The position numbers and the translations under genes are program-made. The notes beneath the pieces are model-generated. The model did not search any database. It was not told where the DNA came from and saw nothing but the letters and a program-made list of their open reading frames with translations. From Actinobacteria bacterium UBA5182 (lineage in GTDB: Bacteria > Actinomycetota > UBA4738), in assembly GCA_002413185.1 (NCBI GenBank), contig DHWM01000148.1:1-14384 (forward strand): a DNA stretch of 14,384 bases, in the 5' to 3' direction. Below, piece after piece: positions 1-6,611 of this stretch. Each line of letters opens with the position of its first letter. The stretch's first letter is position 1.

Positions 1-1137
1 GTCGACGGGTTCCGGTTCGACCTCGCTCCGGTCCTGGCCAGGGAGCTGTTCGAGGTGAATCGCCTGGGGACGTTCTTCGACATCATCCAGCAGGACCCCA
101 CGCTGTCGCAGGTCAAGCTCATCGCCGAGCCGTGGGACGTGGGGCCGGGCGGATACCAGGTCGGGAACTTCCCGGTTGGATGGGCGGAATGGAACGGAAA
201 GTACCGGGACTGCGTGCGCCGGTTCTGGCGGGGCGACCAGGGGCAGGTTCCGGAGCTGGCATCGCGGCTGTCCGGCTCAAGCGATCTCTATTCGCCCACG
301 GCTCGAAGGACCTATGCCAGCGTCAACTTCGTGACGGCGCATGACGGGTTCACCTTGAACGACCTGGTGACCTACGAGCGGAAGCACAACGAGCACAACG
401 GCGAGGACAATCAGGACGGCGCCGACGACAACTGGAGCCGGAACTGGGGCGTGGAGGGACCCAGCGATCGTCCCCAGGTCCGCCGGATGCGGGAGCGGAT
501 GAAGCGCAACTTCATCGCAACCCTGATCCTGTCCGAGGGCGTGCGCATGCTCGTCGGCGGCGACGAGATGGGACGGACCCAACAGGGCAACAACAACGCG
601 TACTGTCAGGACAACGAGGTCAGTTGGGTCAACTGGGACCTCAACCAGCGCGACAAGAACCTCCTCGCGTTCACCCGCCACGTCCTGGACGTGTTCCATT
701 CGAACCCCGTGCTGCGGCGCCGAACGTTCTTCACCGGCCGCCCCATCGCCACCGACGGCGAGAAGGACCTGGCCTGGATCCGTCCCGACGGCCAGGAGAT
801 GACCGACGACGATTGGGCCAACCAGGGCAACCAGGTCCTGGCGATGCTGATCCACGGCCAGGCCACCGACGAGGTGGATGAGCGAGGGCGGCCGGTGAAG
901 GGCGAGACGGTGATGCTGCTGCTGAACGGCGGGTCGCGGTCGCGGTTCTTCGCCCTGCCCCGCCACGAGGAGCCGGGCATCTGGCAGGAGGTCGTGAACA
1001 CTGCCCGTCCCGGCGCCACTCAGGTGGTGCGGGCCGAGGGCGTGAACCTGGTGGCCCACTCCTTGATCCTCCTCAAGTACAGCGAGGACGTTGCCTCGGG
1101 CACGGAGCCGTCCAAGCCCGACGTGACGCAGGTCTGA
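1..1137 (+). CDS. glgX: Glycogen debranching enzyme GlgX/TreX, C-terminal part (5' end outside the window)
   Basis: Isoamylase-type GH13 enzyme that hydrolyses alpha-1,6 branches of glycogen or maltodextrin in the cytoplasm. The frame is open from base 1, so the gene begins upstream; the 378 residues seen are roughly half of a usual ~700-residue GlgX. The visible part starts inside the barrel with VDGFRFDLA, whose second Asp (D7 of the fragment) is the family nucleophile. The acid/base Glu is in LIAEPWD (E43) and the third catalytic Asp is in TAHDGF (D115), so all three catalytic residues are present. The following Asn/Asp-rich stretch (HNEHNGEDNQDG) and SWVNWDL are typical GlgX sequence, and a beta-rich C-terminal domain follows. 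It ends with TGA immediately before the treY remnant, the usual glgX/treX-treY order. Identity is firm; exact substrate preference cannot be read. Confidence 0.93.
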   Translation, partial: VDGFRFDLAPVLARELFEVNRLGTFFDIIQQDPTLSQVKLIAEPWDVGPGGYQVGNFPVGWAEWNGKYRDCVRRFWRGDQGQVPELASRLSGSSDLYSPTARRTYASVNFVTAHDGFTLNDLVTYERKHNEHNGEDNQDGADDNWSRNWGVEGPSDRPQVRRMRERMKRNFIATLILSEGVRMLVGGDEMGRTQQGNNNAYCQDNEVSWVNWDLNQRDKNLLAFTRHVLDVFHSNPVLRRRTFFTGRPIATDGEKDLAWIRPDGQEMTDDDWANQGNQVLAMLIHGQATDEVDERGRPVKGETVMLLLNGGSRSRFFALPRHEEPGIWQEVVNTARPGATQVVRAEGVNLVAHSLILLKYSEDVASGTEPSKPDVTQV

Positions 1138-1141
1138 ACGG

Positions 1142-2435
1142 CCGGCGCGGATCCCCGGCTCGACCTACCGCCTCCAATTCGGTCCGGCGTTCGGGTTCGA
1201 ACAGGCCCGTCTGCTGATCCCGTATCTGCACGACCTCGGGGTGACCGACGTCTACGCCTCGCCGTTCTTCAAGGCCCGGCACGGAAGCACGCACGGATAC
1301 GACGTGACCGACCCGGCCATGCTGAATCCGGAGCTGGGCGGCCGGGCGGGGTTCGACGCCCTGAGCGAGGAGCTCCGCCGGCGCGACATGGGACTGGTCC
1401 TCGACGTGGTCCCGAATCACATGGCCATGAGCAGCGAGAACCCATGGTGGATGGACGTCCTCGAGCACGGCCCCAGCTCGCGGTACTCGTCCTTCTTCGA
1501 CATCGACTGGCAGGCGCCGGCGCTGGATGGACGGATCCTGGTGCCGATCCTGGGACGTCCGTACGGCGAGGCGCTCGAGAGCGGGGAATTGACGCTGGGG
1601 CTGGAGGACGGCGCCATGTTCGTCCGATCCTTCGAGCACCGGCTCCCCGTCGACCCCCGGGCGTACGGTCGCGTGGACCCGAACGAGGAATACGAACGAG
1701 CCCTCGATCGATTCGTCCGGTCGGTGCTTGCGTCGTCGAACCGCGGCTCCGCCGGGACTTCCTGGAGTTCCAGGGCATCGTGGCGTGGTACGGCGCCGTG
1801 AACGGCTGGCCCAGGCGGCCCTGAAGATCGCGTCTCCGGGCGTTCCCGACCTGTACCAGGGAACCGAAACGTGGGCGCTCTCGCTGGTCGACACGGACAA
1901 CCGCCGGCCGGTGGACTTCGCGCGTTCCGCTTCGGCGTTGGCCGGTCTCGACGTGGCGCCTGGCGGCGTGGCCCCTCCTCGAAGGGTGGCGGGACGGCCG
2001 GGCGAAGATGCTGGTGACCGCCCGCGGCCTGCAGTGCCGGCGGGCCAACCTCGAGCTGTTCGCGGACGGGACCTACCTGCCGCTCGAGGTGTCAGGTCCA
2101 AAGCGAGGAAGCGTGGTCGCCTTCGCCAGGCGGCTCGAGGGGGCGTGGGCCGTCGCCGTGGTGCCGCGGCTGGTGAGCGGGCTGGCGGCGGAGGGCGTGT
2201 GGCCGGTCGCGGACGAAGTGTGGCGGCGAACGTGGGCTGCCCTTCCGGCCTCGGCTCCTCTCGAGTGGCGCAACATCGTGACCGTTGAGGCATTCCGAAC
2301 CCGCCCGTCCCGCAGACGGGGAGGCCGCGATGCGGAGCCGGCCGTCGCGATGAGAGGACACTGCGTATGTCCGACGCCCTACCGTCCTTCCCCGTCGGCC
2401 TCCTGGTGGGCGGGACCGCCTCCCCCGGTACGTGA
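1142..2435 (+). pseudogene. treY: Decayed maltooligosyl trehalose synthase (treY) remnant
   Basis: TreY converts the reducing end of maltodextrin to a trehalosyl end. Family sequence is spread over three frames. Frame 2 (to about 1740) carries the N-terminus: IPGSTYRLQF, HGSTHGYDVTDP and LDVVPNHMA. At about 1667-1680 it jumps from N-terminal sequence (PVDPRAYG) straight to C-terminal sequence (DPNEEYERALDRFV), losing roughly 400 residues including the catalytic centre. The frame then changes near 1740 (to RRDFLEFQG), near 1804 (to LAQAALKIASPGVPDLYQG and DNRRPVDFA), between about 1940 and 1968 (to WPLLEGWRDGRAKML) and between about 2296 and 2350 (to ALPSFPVGLL, the usual TreY end). No ATG, GTG or TTG lies in frame between the preceding in-frame stop (1124) and STYRLQF. 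The span of about 1.29 kb compares with 2.2-2.5 kb for intact genes. Some frame changes could be assembly error; the deletion and missing start argue for real decay. Confidence 0.88.
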
Positions 2436-3335
2436 CCGCCGAGCCGGGGCCGGTCCCACGTTCACCAACGTGGCGTTCATGCTTCCGGGCCGGTAGCCCT
2501 CCGGATCGACGTCCACGTCGCTCCATCCGCCGCCCACGCGGAGCTCTTGCAGAAGCGCTGGGAGCGAGGGGTGCGCCAGCAGCCGTTCGACCGAGGCTGG
2601 TTCCACTTCGATCGTCATCCGTTCACCGAAGTGACGGACGCGGACGGGATCGAACCCCAGCCGGCGGACGGCTCGCTCGGCCCCGTCGATCCGAGCCAGC
2701 AACTCCGGAGTGATCCGGATTCCGAACGCGACCCGCGAGGACAGGCACGCCAGCGCGGGCTTCTCGGCCACGGGCAACCCGAGATGGCGCGCGATCGCTC
2801 GAACTTCCGCCTTCCCCACGCCTTCGGCCAGCAGGGGATTCCGCACGCCGTGGGGGCCAGCGGCCAACAGGCCGGGACGGAAGTCACCCTCGTCGTCGGC
2901 GTTCGCTCCGGCCAGGATCACCGCATCGCCCGCGGCGTGGGGCGCGGCGCCGTCCCGGAGCAGCTCCGGCAGCCGGCGGAGCGTGGCATAGAGCTCGGTC
3001 TTGCAATGGAAGCACCGCATGCCGTCGTTCCGGGCGTAGGCTTCGCGCTCCAGCTCGTGGGTGTCGACGGTCCGGTGGAAGACGCCGAGCGCCGAAGCCA
3101 CGGCCCGGGCCGCCCCGACCTCGCCCGCGGGGAAACTGGACGATACAGCCGTCACCGCCGTCACGTGTTCTGTTCCAAGCGCGCGAGCCGCCGCCACCAC
3201 CACCACTGCCGAGTCCACGCCGCCCGAGAACGCCACCACCGCTCGTCCTGACCCGTAGCCGCGGATCCGCGCCTTCAACCGATCCAGGGTTGGGGGTGCG
3301 GCGGCCGTCTCTCCCTTCACCCCATGCCCGCTCAT
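2379..3335 (-). CDS. larE: LarE, sulfur transferase for the nickel-pincer nucleotide cofactor
   Basis: ATP-dependent sulfur insertase that adenylates the pyridinium biscarboxylate made by LarB and converts its carboxylates to thiocarboxylates. The 318-residue product has the PP-loop SGGVDS at residues 37-42, a C-x-x-C in MRCFHCK (C108, C111), and ALACLSSR (C197), the position of the sacrificial cysteine of Lactobacillus LarE. It also has the usual C-terminal SDVDVDPEGYRPGSMN. Lactobacillus LarE is known to use one sacrificial Cys; Thermotoga-type LarE uses three cysteines to hold an iron-sulfur cluster. All three are present here, suggesting the cluster type. The start ATG (3335-3333) overlaps the larC stop as ATGA, implying translational coupling. 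About 31 residues beyond GSMN have no family counterpart, and the 3' end runs antisense into the treY remnant by 57 bases. Confidence 0.92.
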   Translation of the reverse strand: MSGHGVKGETAAAPPTLDRLKARIRGYGSGRAVVAFSGGVDSAVVVVAAARALGTEHVTAVTAVSSSFPAGEVGAARAVASALGVFHRTVDTHELEREAYARNDGMRCFHCKTELYATLRRLPELLRDGAAPHAAGDAVILAGANADDEGDFRPGLLAAGPHGVRNPLLAEGVGKAEVRAIARHLGLPVAEKPALACLSSRVAFGIRITPELLARIDGAERAVRRLGFDPVRVRHFGERMTIEVEPASVERLLAHPSLPALLQELRVGGGWSDVDVDPEGYRPGSMNATLVNVGPAPARRSRTGGGGPAHQEADGEGR

Positions 3336-4540
3336 GTCTCGGTCCGCTCGAACCGCAGCTCCCTCGCGGCGGCGGTGGCCTGCTCGTGCACGTCGCGGAC
3401 CGCGCGACCCGATGCTCTGGCCAGCTCAGCCACGTCGTCGTGCTCTGGCTTCGCCGTGATCGGCCTGCCGGCCAGGAGGCCAAGCTTCACCCGCACCGTG
3501 CCCTCATCGACGGACACGCTCACCACCCGCCGCTCGAGCTCGGCCCGGCGCACGGAGGACACCCGCACGCCGAACGTCGACGTCGCCTCGAAGAAGACGC
3601 GCCGGACGGCGACCTCGTTCTCGGGGGAACAGAGCGCGGCGAGCACCACGCCGGAGCGACCCTTCTTCATGACGGCCGGCGTGGTCCACACGTCCAACGA
3701 TCCCGCGGCCAACAACGCCGAGGCTGCGTCCGCGACGAGCTCGGGGGTCAGATCATCGAGGTTCGCCTCCAGCATCGAGAGGGTCCGTTCGAGCGGCCCT
3801 TCGACCGGCTCTCCCGGCGGCGCCGGCCTCCCCACCACCACCCGAACGACGTTCGGATATCCCGGCGGGTTCCGGTTCCCCGCTCCTACCCCGGCGGTGG
3901 AGATCGTCATCGATGGGAACGCATTCGCCGGCTCACCCAGCGCGGAGAAGATCGCCGCCGCCGTGGGCGTGATGGTCTCGCCGGTCCCGCCGGAGCGCAC
4001 GGCGAATCCCTTCAGGAGCTCGACCGTGGCCGGCGCAGGGGACCGGTCCCCCAGCGGGATCTGGGACACGAACATCCGCTCGACGCCGAGGGCCTCCAGC
4101 GCCGCCGCCGCCCCAACCAGGTCGAGCAGCGTGTCGTCGTCGCCCAACTCGTGGAGCGTGAGCTTCTCGACCGGGACGCCGTGGACCCTTGCCTCGGCAG
4201 CCTCCAGCTTCCCGAGGATCGCCAGAACCCGTGTCCGAACGCCTTGCGGCACGGATGCCGCGTGGACGGCTCGCCTCAGCTCGTCCATGCCGCGAGAGCC
4301 ATGGATGCCTTCAGACGGCGAAGCCGGAGGTGCCATGGGCCCGTCTTCGATGCGGAGCAGCGTGGCCCGCAACCCCGCCCGCCGCACCTCCTGCAGCTCG
4401 ACGGTGAATCGTCCCGGCAGCACGGCCTCCACCGCCCGCCGCACGGCTTCCTCGGAGGCCCCGGCGTCCAGGAACGCTGCCAGAAGCATGTCTCCGGCGG
4501 CGCCGCCCACGACGTCTACGAAGACCTCGTCGCCGATCAC
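3332..4540 (-). CDS. larC: LarC, nickel insertion protein (pyridinium-3,5-bisthiocarboxylate nickel cyclometallase)
   Basis: CTP-dependent cyclometallase that inserts nickel into the dithiocarboxylated mononucleotide, the last step of NPN cofactor synthesis. The 402-residue product is a normal family length and one unbroken frame, unlike Lactobacillus plantarum where larC1 and larC2 are joined by frameshifting. The GTG start at 4540 places the family N-terminus FVDVVGGAAGDM at residues 7-18 and overlaps the larB stop as GTGA; an open frame continues to 4948 but only as a shadow of larB. LHELGDDDTLLDLVG (residues 129-143) is the family His-Glu motif, and SPAPATVELLKG follows. The C-terminal half (ERTLSMLEANLDDLTPELV onward) is the LarC2 nucleotide-binding part. 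Odd point: the Gly-rich HG loop normally before PAPAT appears shortened to IPLGDRSPAPAT. Confidence 0.92.
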   Translation of the reverse strand: MIGDEVFVDVVGGAAGDMLLAAFLDAGASEEAVRRAVEAVLPGRFTVELQEVRRAGLRATLLRIEDGPMAPPASPSEGIHGSRGMDELRRAVHAASVPQGVRTRVLAILGKLEAAEARVHGVPVEKLTLHELGDDDTLLDLVGAAAALEALGVERMFVSQIPLGDRSPAPATVELLKGFAVRSGGTGETITPTAAAIFSALGEPANAFPSMTISTAGVGAGNRNPPGYPNVVRVVVGRPAPPGEPVEGPLERTLSMLEANLDDLTPELVADAASALLAAGSLDVWTTPAVMKKGRSGVVLAALCSPENEVAVRRVFFEATSTFGVRVSSVRRAELERRVVSVSVDEGTVRVKLGLLAGRPITAKPEHDDVAELARASGRAVRDVHEQATAAARELRFERTET

Positions 4541-5343
4541 GCTGCACCCGCTCCAGCCGAACCGCGCGCGATGAGGGCGGCCGAATATCCCGCCCCGACG
4601 CCGTCGTCGATGTCGACGCACACCACGCCGGGCGTGCAGGAGCTCAGCATCGCCAGGAGCGCGGCCAAGCCTCCGAAGCTGGCGCCGTAGCCGACACTGG
4701 AGGGACACGCGATCACGGGGCACGTCGCCATCCCGCCGACCACGCTGGCCAGGGCGCCTTCCATCCCGGCCACCACGACGACGGCGTCGGCCGCCGCAAG
4801 CTGCTCTCGCGCCGCGCCGAGCCGGTGCAGTCCCGCCACTCCGACGTCCGCCCATACCCTCGCTCCCGCCCCGACGACCTTCGCGGTCAGGGCGGCCTCC
4901 TCGGCGACGGGAAGGTCCGACGTCCCGGCGGTGATCACCAGGACGCATCCTCGCGGCTCCGGGACGTTTCGGAGGAGGGCAATGGCGCCGGACCTGGGAA
5001 GCTCCTCGAGGTCGAGGCCGGCCCGCACCGCGACCCCACGAACGGCTTCGCGCTGGGCCTCATCGGTCCGGGTGACCAACACGGGCCCGGCGTTCCCCGC
5101 GACGAGCGCGTCGACGATTCCGCTCAGCTGCTCGGTGGTCTTGCCGCGAGCGTACACGATCTCGCACGTTCCCTGGCGAAGCTCACGATGGTGATCGACC
5201 TTGGCGAACCCGAGATCGGCAAAGGGCAGATCGCGAAGCTGCCCGGCCGCCGCCTCGGCCGTGAGCGTCCCGTTCTGCACTCGCGCCAGGAGCGCCTGGA
5301 GCCGAGCTTCGAACGGCGAGACCTGGCCAGGGATGTCCGGCAT
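4537..5343 (-). CDS. larB: LarB, pyridinium-3,5-biscarboxylic acid mononucleotide synthase
   Basis: Carboxylates C5 of the nicotinate ring of NaAD and hydrolyses the phosphoanhydride, the first NPN cofactor step. The 268-residue product has an N-terminal helical part and a PurE-like C-terminal half containing ITAGTSDLPVAEEA, GMEGALASVVGG and SVGYGASFGGLAALLAML. SSCTPGV carries the cysteine (C236) that corresponds to the ring-binding Cys221 of Lactobacillus LarB. The segment usually reading NIDNGFGA is DIDDGVGA here. I chose ATG 5343 because TATGGT lies exactly 7 nt before it, matching other leaderless-type starts in this window; ATG 5355 would add four residues. The open frame to 5862 is a shadow of the cupredoxin gene. 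larB is 44 nt past the cupredoxin stop and overlaps larC by 4 nt. Confidence 0.9.
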   Translation of the reverse strand: MPDIPGQVSPFEARLQALLARVQNGTLTAEAAAGQLRDLPFADLGFAKVDHHRELRQGTCEIVYARGKTTEQLSGIVDALVAGNAGPVLVTRTDEAQREAVRGVAVRAGLDLEELPRSGAIALLRNVPEPRGCVLVITAGTSDLPVAEEAALTAKVVGAGARVWADVGVAGLHRLGAAREQLAAADAVVVVAGMEGALASVVGGMATCPVIACPSSVGYGASFGGLAALLAMLSSCTPGVVCVDIDDGVGAGYSAALIARGSAGAGAA

Positions 5344-5350
5344 GCGGCTC

Positions 5351-5356
5351 ACCATA
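5351..5356 (-). promoter_or_regulatory. Putative -10 element of larB (leaderless type)
   Basis: TATGGT on the minus strand, 7 nt before larB ATG 5343; GAGACG lies 18 nt upstream of it as a weak -35. No Shine-Dalgarno is present at normal spacing. If real, larBCE can be transcribed from its own promoter as well as by readthrough from the cupredoxin gene. Confidence 0.45.
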
Positions 5357-5387
5357 GCTGCCCGCCGCCGCGGACGTCTCCTTCGGC

Positions 5388-5843
5388 TCAGCCAGTGACC
5401 GTCAGGCTTCCCTTCATCCCGAAACTGACGTGGAACCGGCAGAAGAACGTGTACGTCCCCACAGGGAGGTTGATCGGGACCGGCTGCGACGTACCGGGGT
5501 CGATCAGGTGGTTGATGCCCTTGCCGGTGATCGTGAAGTTGTGCCGGATGGTTCCGACGTTCTCCACCCTGATCGTGGTCCCCGTCGTCACCGAGAGTGT
5601 GGAGGGGGAGAACCTGAAGCCTCCCGCCCCTGCCTGGATCGTGTTCGCGCCGGCCGCGGGAGACGGCGAGCCGCCGTACCGTCCGCCGTAGTTCCCGCCG
5701 TCCCCACCCGCCGAGATGGACGGGCTCGGCGTCTGGTTCGTCGACAGCGCACCAGCCGTGGGCAAGTTGCTGGCACACGCCGTTCCAAGGAGCAGGAGCG
5801 CAGCGATCATGACCATCCTCGCGGGCGTCTTCTTCCCGAGCAT
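5388..5843 (-). CDS. Cupredoxin-domain lipoprotein (type I copper protein)
   Basis: A 151-residue exported protein. Residues 1-22 form a signal peptide (KK, then a hydrophobic stretch MIAALLLLGTA) ending at C23 in LLGTAC, which fits a loose lipobox, so a membrane-anchored lipoprotein is likely. Residues 24-66 are a Ser/Pro/Gly/Asn-rich linker. Residues 67-151 form a plastocyanin-like domain with all four type I copper ligands visible: H101 (IRHNF), C135 (TFFC), H138 (RFH) and M143 (FGM). It probably carries electrons or copper outside the cytoplasm; no partner oxidase or nitrite reductase is in the window. It sits between greA and larB on the same strand, 44 nt before larB, so it may be co-transcribed with larBCE. 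Upstream is 109 bases with no convincing promoter; only a weak GGA precedes the ATG. Confidence 0.88.
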   Translation of the reverse strand: MLGKKTPARMVMIAALLLLGTACASNLPTAGALSTNQTPSPSISAGGDGGNYGGRYGGSPSPAAGANTIQAGAGGFRFSPSTLSVTTGTTIRVENVGTIRHNFTITGKGINHLIDPGTSQPVPINLPVGTYTFFCRFHVSFGMKGSLTVTG

Positions 5844-5952
5844 TCGATCTATCCGGATTCACCCTTCGCTGGTCAGATGTCTTGTCGAGTTGCCCAACGT
5901 AGTACGAACGACATCGAAGCCGGGACTGCGAGGGCCGGCGCCACGGGCCGCT

Positions 5953-6492
5953 TCAGGCGGGACGGTTGGGGCGAAGGCCAACGACCTCGTACGCGAAGGT
6001 CCCCCCGGGAGCCTGGTAGCTGACCTGGTCTCCCACACGCTTGCCGATCAGCGCCGACCCCAGGGGTGAGTTCGCGGTCACGGTTCGCACACCCTGAGCG
6101 CGCTCCTCGGCCGAATGCGCCAGGAGATAGGTCTCATCTTCGGGCTCTTCCTCATCAACCGGGCGAAGGGTCACGAGCGAGCCCGGCGCCGCCTCGTCGC
6201 TGTCGGAGGCCTCGATGATCTCCGGATCCTTCAGCTTGCGCTCGAGGTCGCGGATACGCGCCTCCATCAAGCCCTGCTCGTTCTTCGCCGCGTCGTATTC
6301 GGCGTTCTCGCGGATGTCACCGAGCTCCCGGGCGTGAAGGAGACGCTCTCCCATGTTCGTTCGGCCCTCCGTGCGGAGCCCCTCGAGCTCTTTCCGCAAC
6401 CGAACGTAGGCGTCGAGGGTCAGGCGGGCACTCGGTTCCTGGCCCGGCTTCCGAGGGGGGCGTTCCGGCGGGAGATAGCTCTCGTCGTCCAT
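5953..6492 (-). CDS. greA: Transcription elongation factor GreA
   Basis: Binds the RNA polymerase secondary channel and stimulates cleavage of backtracked transcripts. The product is 179 residues against about 158 in the family; the excess is a charged, Pro-rich N-terminal lead (about residues 1-22) and an acidic DEEEPEDE insert. The N-terminal coiled coil carries the tip LGDIRENAEYDAAKNEQG, with the functional acidic pair at D59 and E62. The C-terminal domain has APGSLVTL and the signature NSPLGSALIGKRVGD. I chose ATG 6492 because a TACATT -10 sits exactly 7 nt upstream; the frame stays open to 6561, but that extension has no family resemblance. The gene is divergent from tetR and upstream of the cupredoxin gene on the same strand. 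Confidence 0.95.
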   Translation of the reverse strand: MDDESYLPPERPPRKPGQEPSARLTLDAYVRLRKELEGLRTEGRTNMGERLLHARELGDIRENAEYDAAKNEQGLMEARIRDLERKLKDPEIIEASDSDEAAPGSLVTLRPVDEEEPEDETYLLAHSAEERAQGVRTVTANSPLGSALIGKRVGDQVSYQAPGGTFAYEVVGLRPNRPA

Positions 6493-6499
6493 GGGCCGA

Positions 6500-6505
6500 A
6501 ATGTA
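6500..6505 (-). promoter_or_regulatory. Putative -10 element of greA (leaderless type)
   Basis: TACATT on the minus strand followed by 7 nt and then ATG 6492. There is no recognisable -35 at 17-18 nt and no Shine-Dalgarno. The position fits a transcript starting at or next to the ATG. Confidence 0.5.
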
Positions 6506-6571
6506 TCAGCCCGCCTGCGCGCATCCCTGCGAACGCGGCCACTTGCGGGCGCTTTGGCCACGCCGGACCGT

Positions 6572-6603
6572 TTGACAATGTGACACGATCTGTCATACCG
6601 TCA
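6572..6603 (+). promoter_or_regulatory. tetR promoter inside a four-half-site palindromic operator
   Basis: A perfect -35 TTGACA (6572-6577), 18 nt, then TACCGT (6596-6601) as -10, 10 nt before the tetR ATG. Superimposed are four half-sites symmetric about 6588: TGACA at 6573-6577, TGACA at 6581-6585, TGTCA at 6591-6595 and CGTCA at 6599-6603. The inner pair is perfect; the outer pair has one mismatch. The layout resembles operators that take two TetR-family dimers, as known for QacR. Binding would block both promoter elements, so negative autoregulation of tetR and the diiron gene is the likely role. Confidence 0.72.
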
Positions 6604-6611
6604 CACCAGCC

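Noticed and set aside
1073..2293. Long minus-strand open frame (about 406 residues) opposite glgX's end and the treY remnant
   Set aside because: Arg/Pro-rich composition with no recognisable domain, and the plus strand carries clear TreY motifs in pieces. It is a high-GC shadow frame.
2367..2435. Small open frame starting ATG 2367 with GAGAGG upstream, considered as a new gene or a treZ start
   Set aside because: Its product (ALPSFPVGLL and flanks) matches the usual TreY C-terminus and continues the treY remnant.
3290..4690. Two long plus-strand open frames opposite larC (about 416 and 466 residues)
   Set aside because: The minus strand encodes a full LarC with family motifs; the plus frames are low-complexity shadows.
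4541..4948. N-terminal extension of larC to an ATG at 4948
   Set aside because: The extra region is Arg/Gly-rich and lies wholly within larB in another frame. The family N-terminus begins at GTG 4540, which also gives the GTGA overlap.
5356..5862. Extension of larB upstream to 5862
   Set aside because: It overlaps the whole cupredoxin gene, shows no LarB similarity, and the family N-terminus starts at about 5343-5355.
5844..5952. Promoter or greA terminator in the 109-base gap before the cupredoxin gene
   Set aside because: No -35/-10 pair with acceptable spacing, no TANNNT at 7-8 nt, and only a 4-bp GGCC stem.
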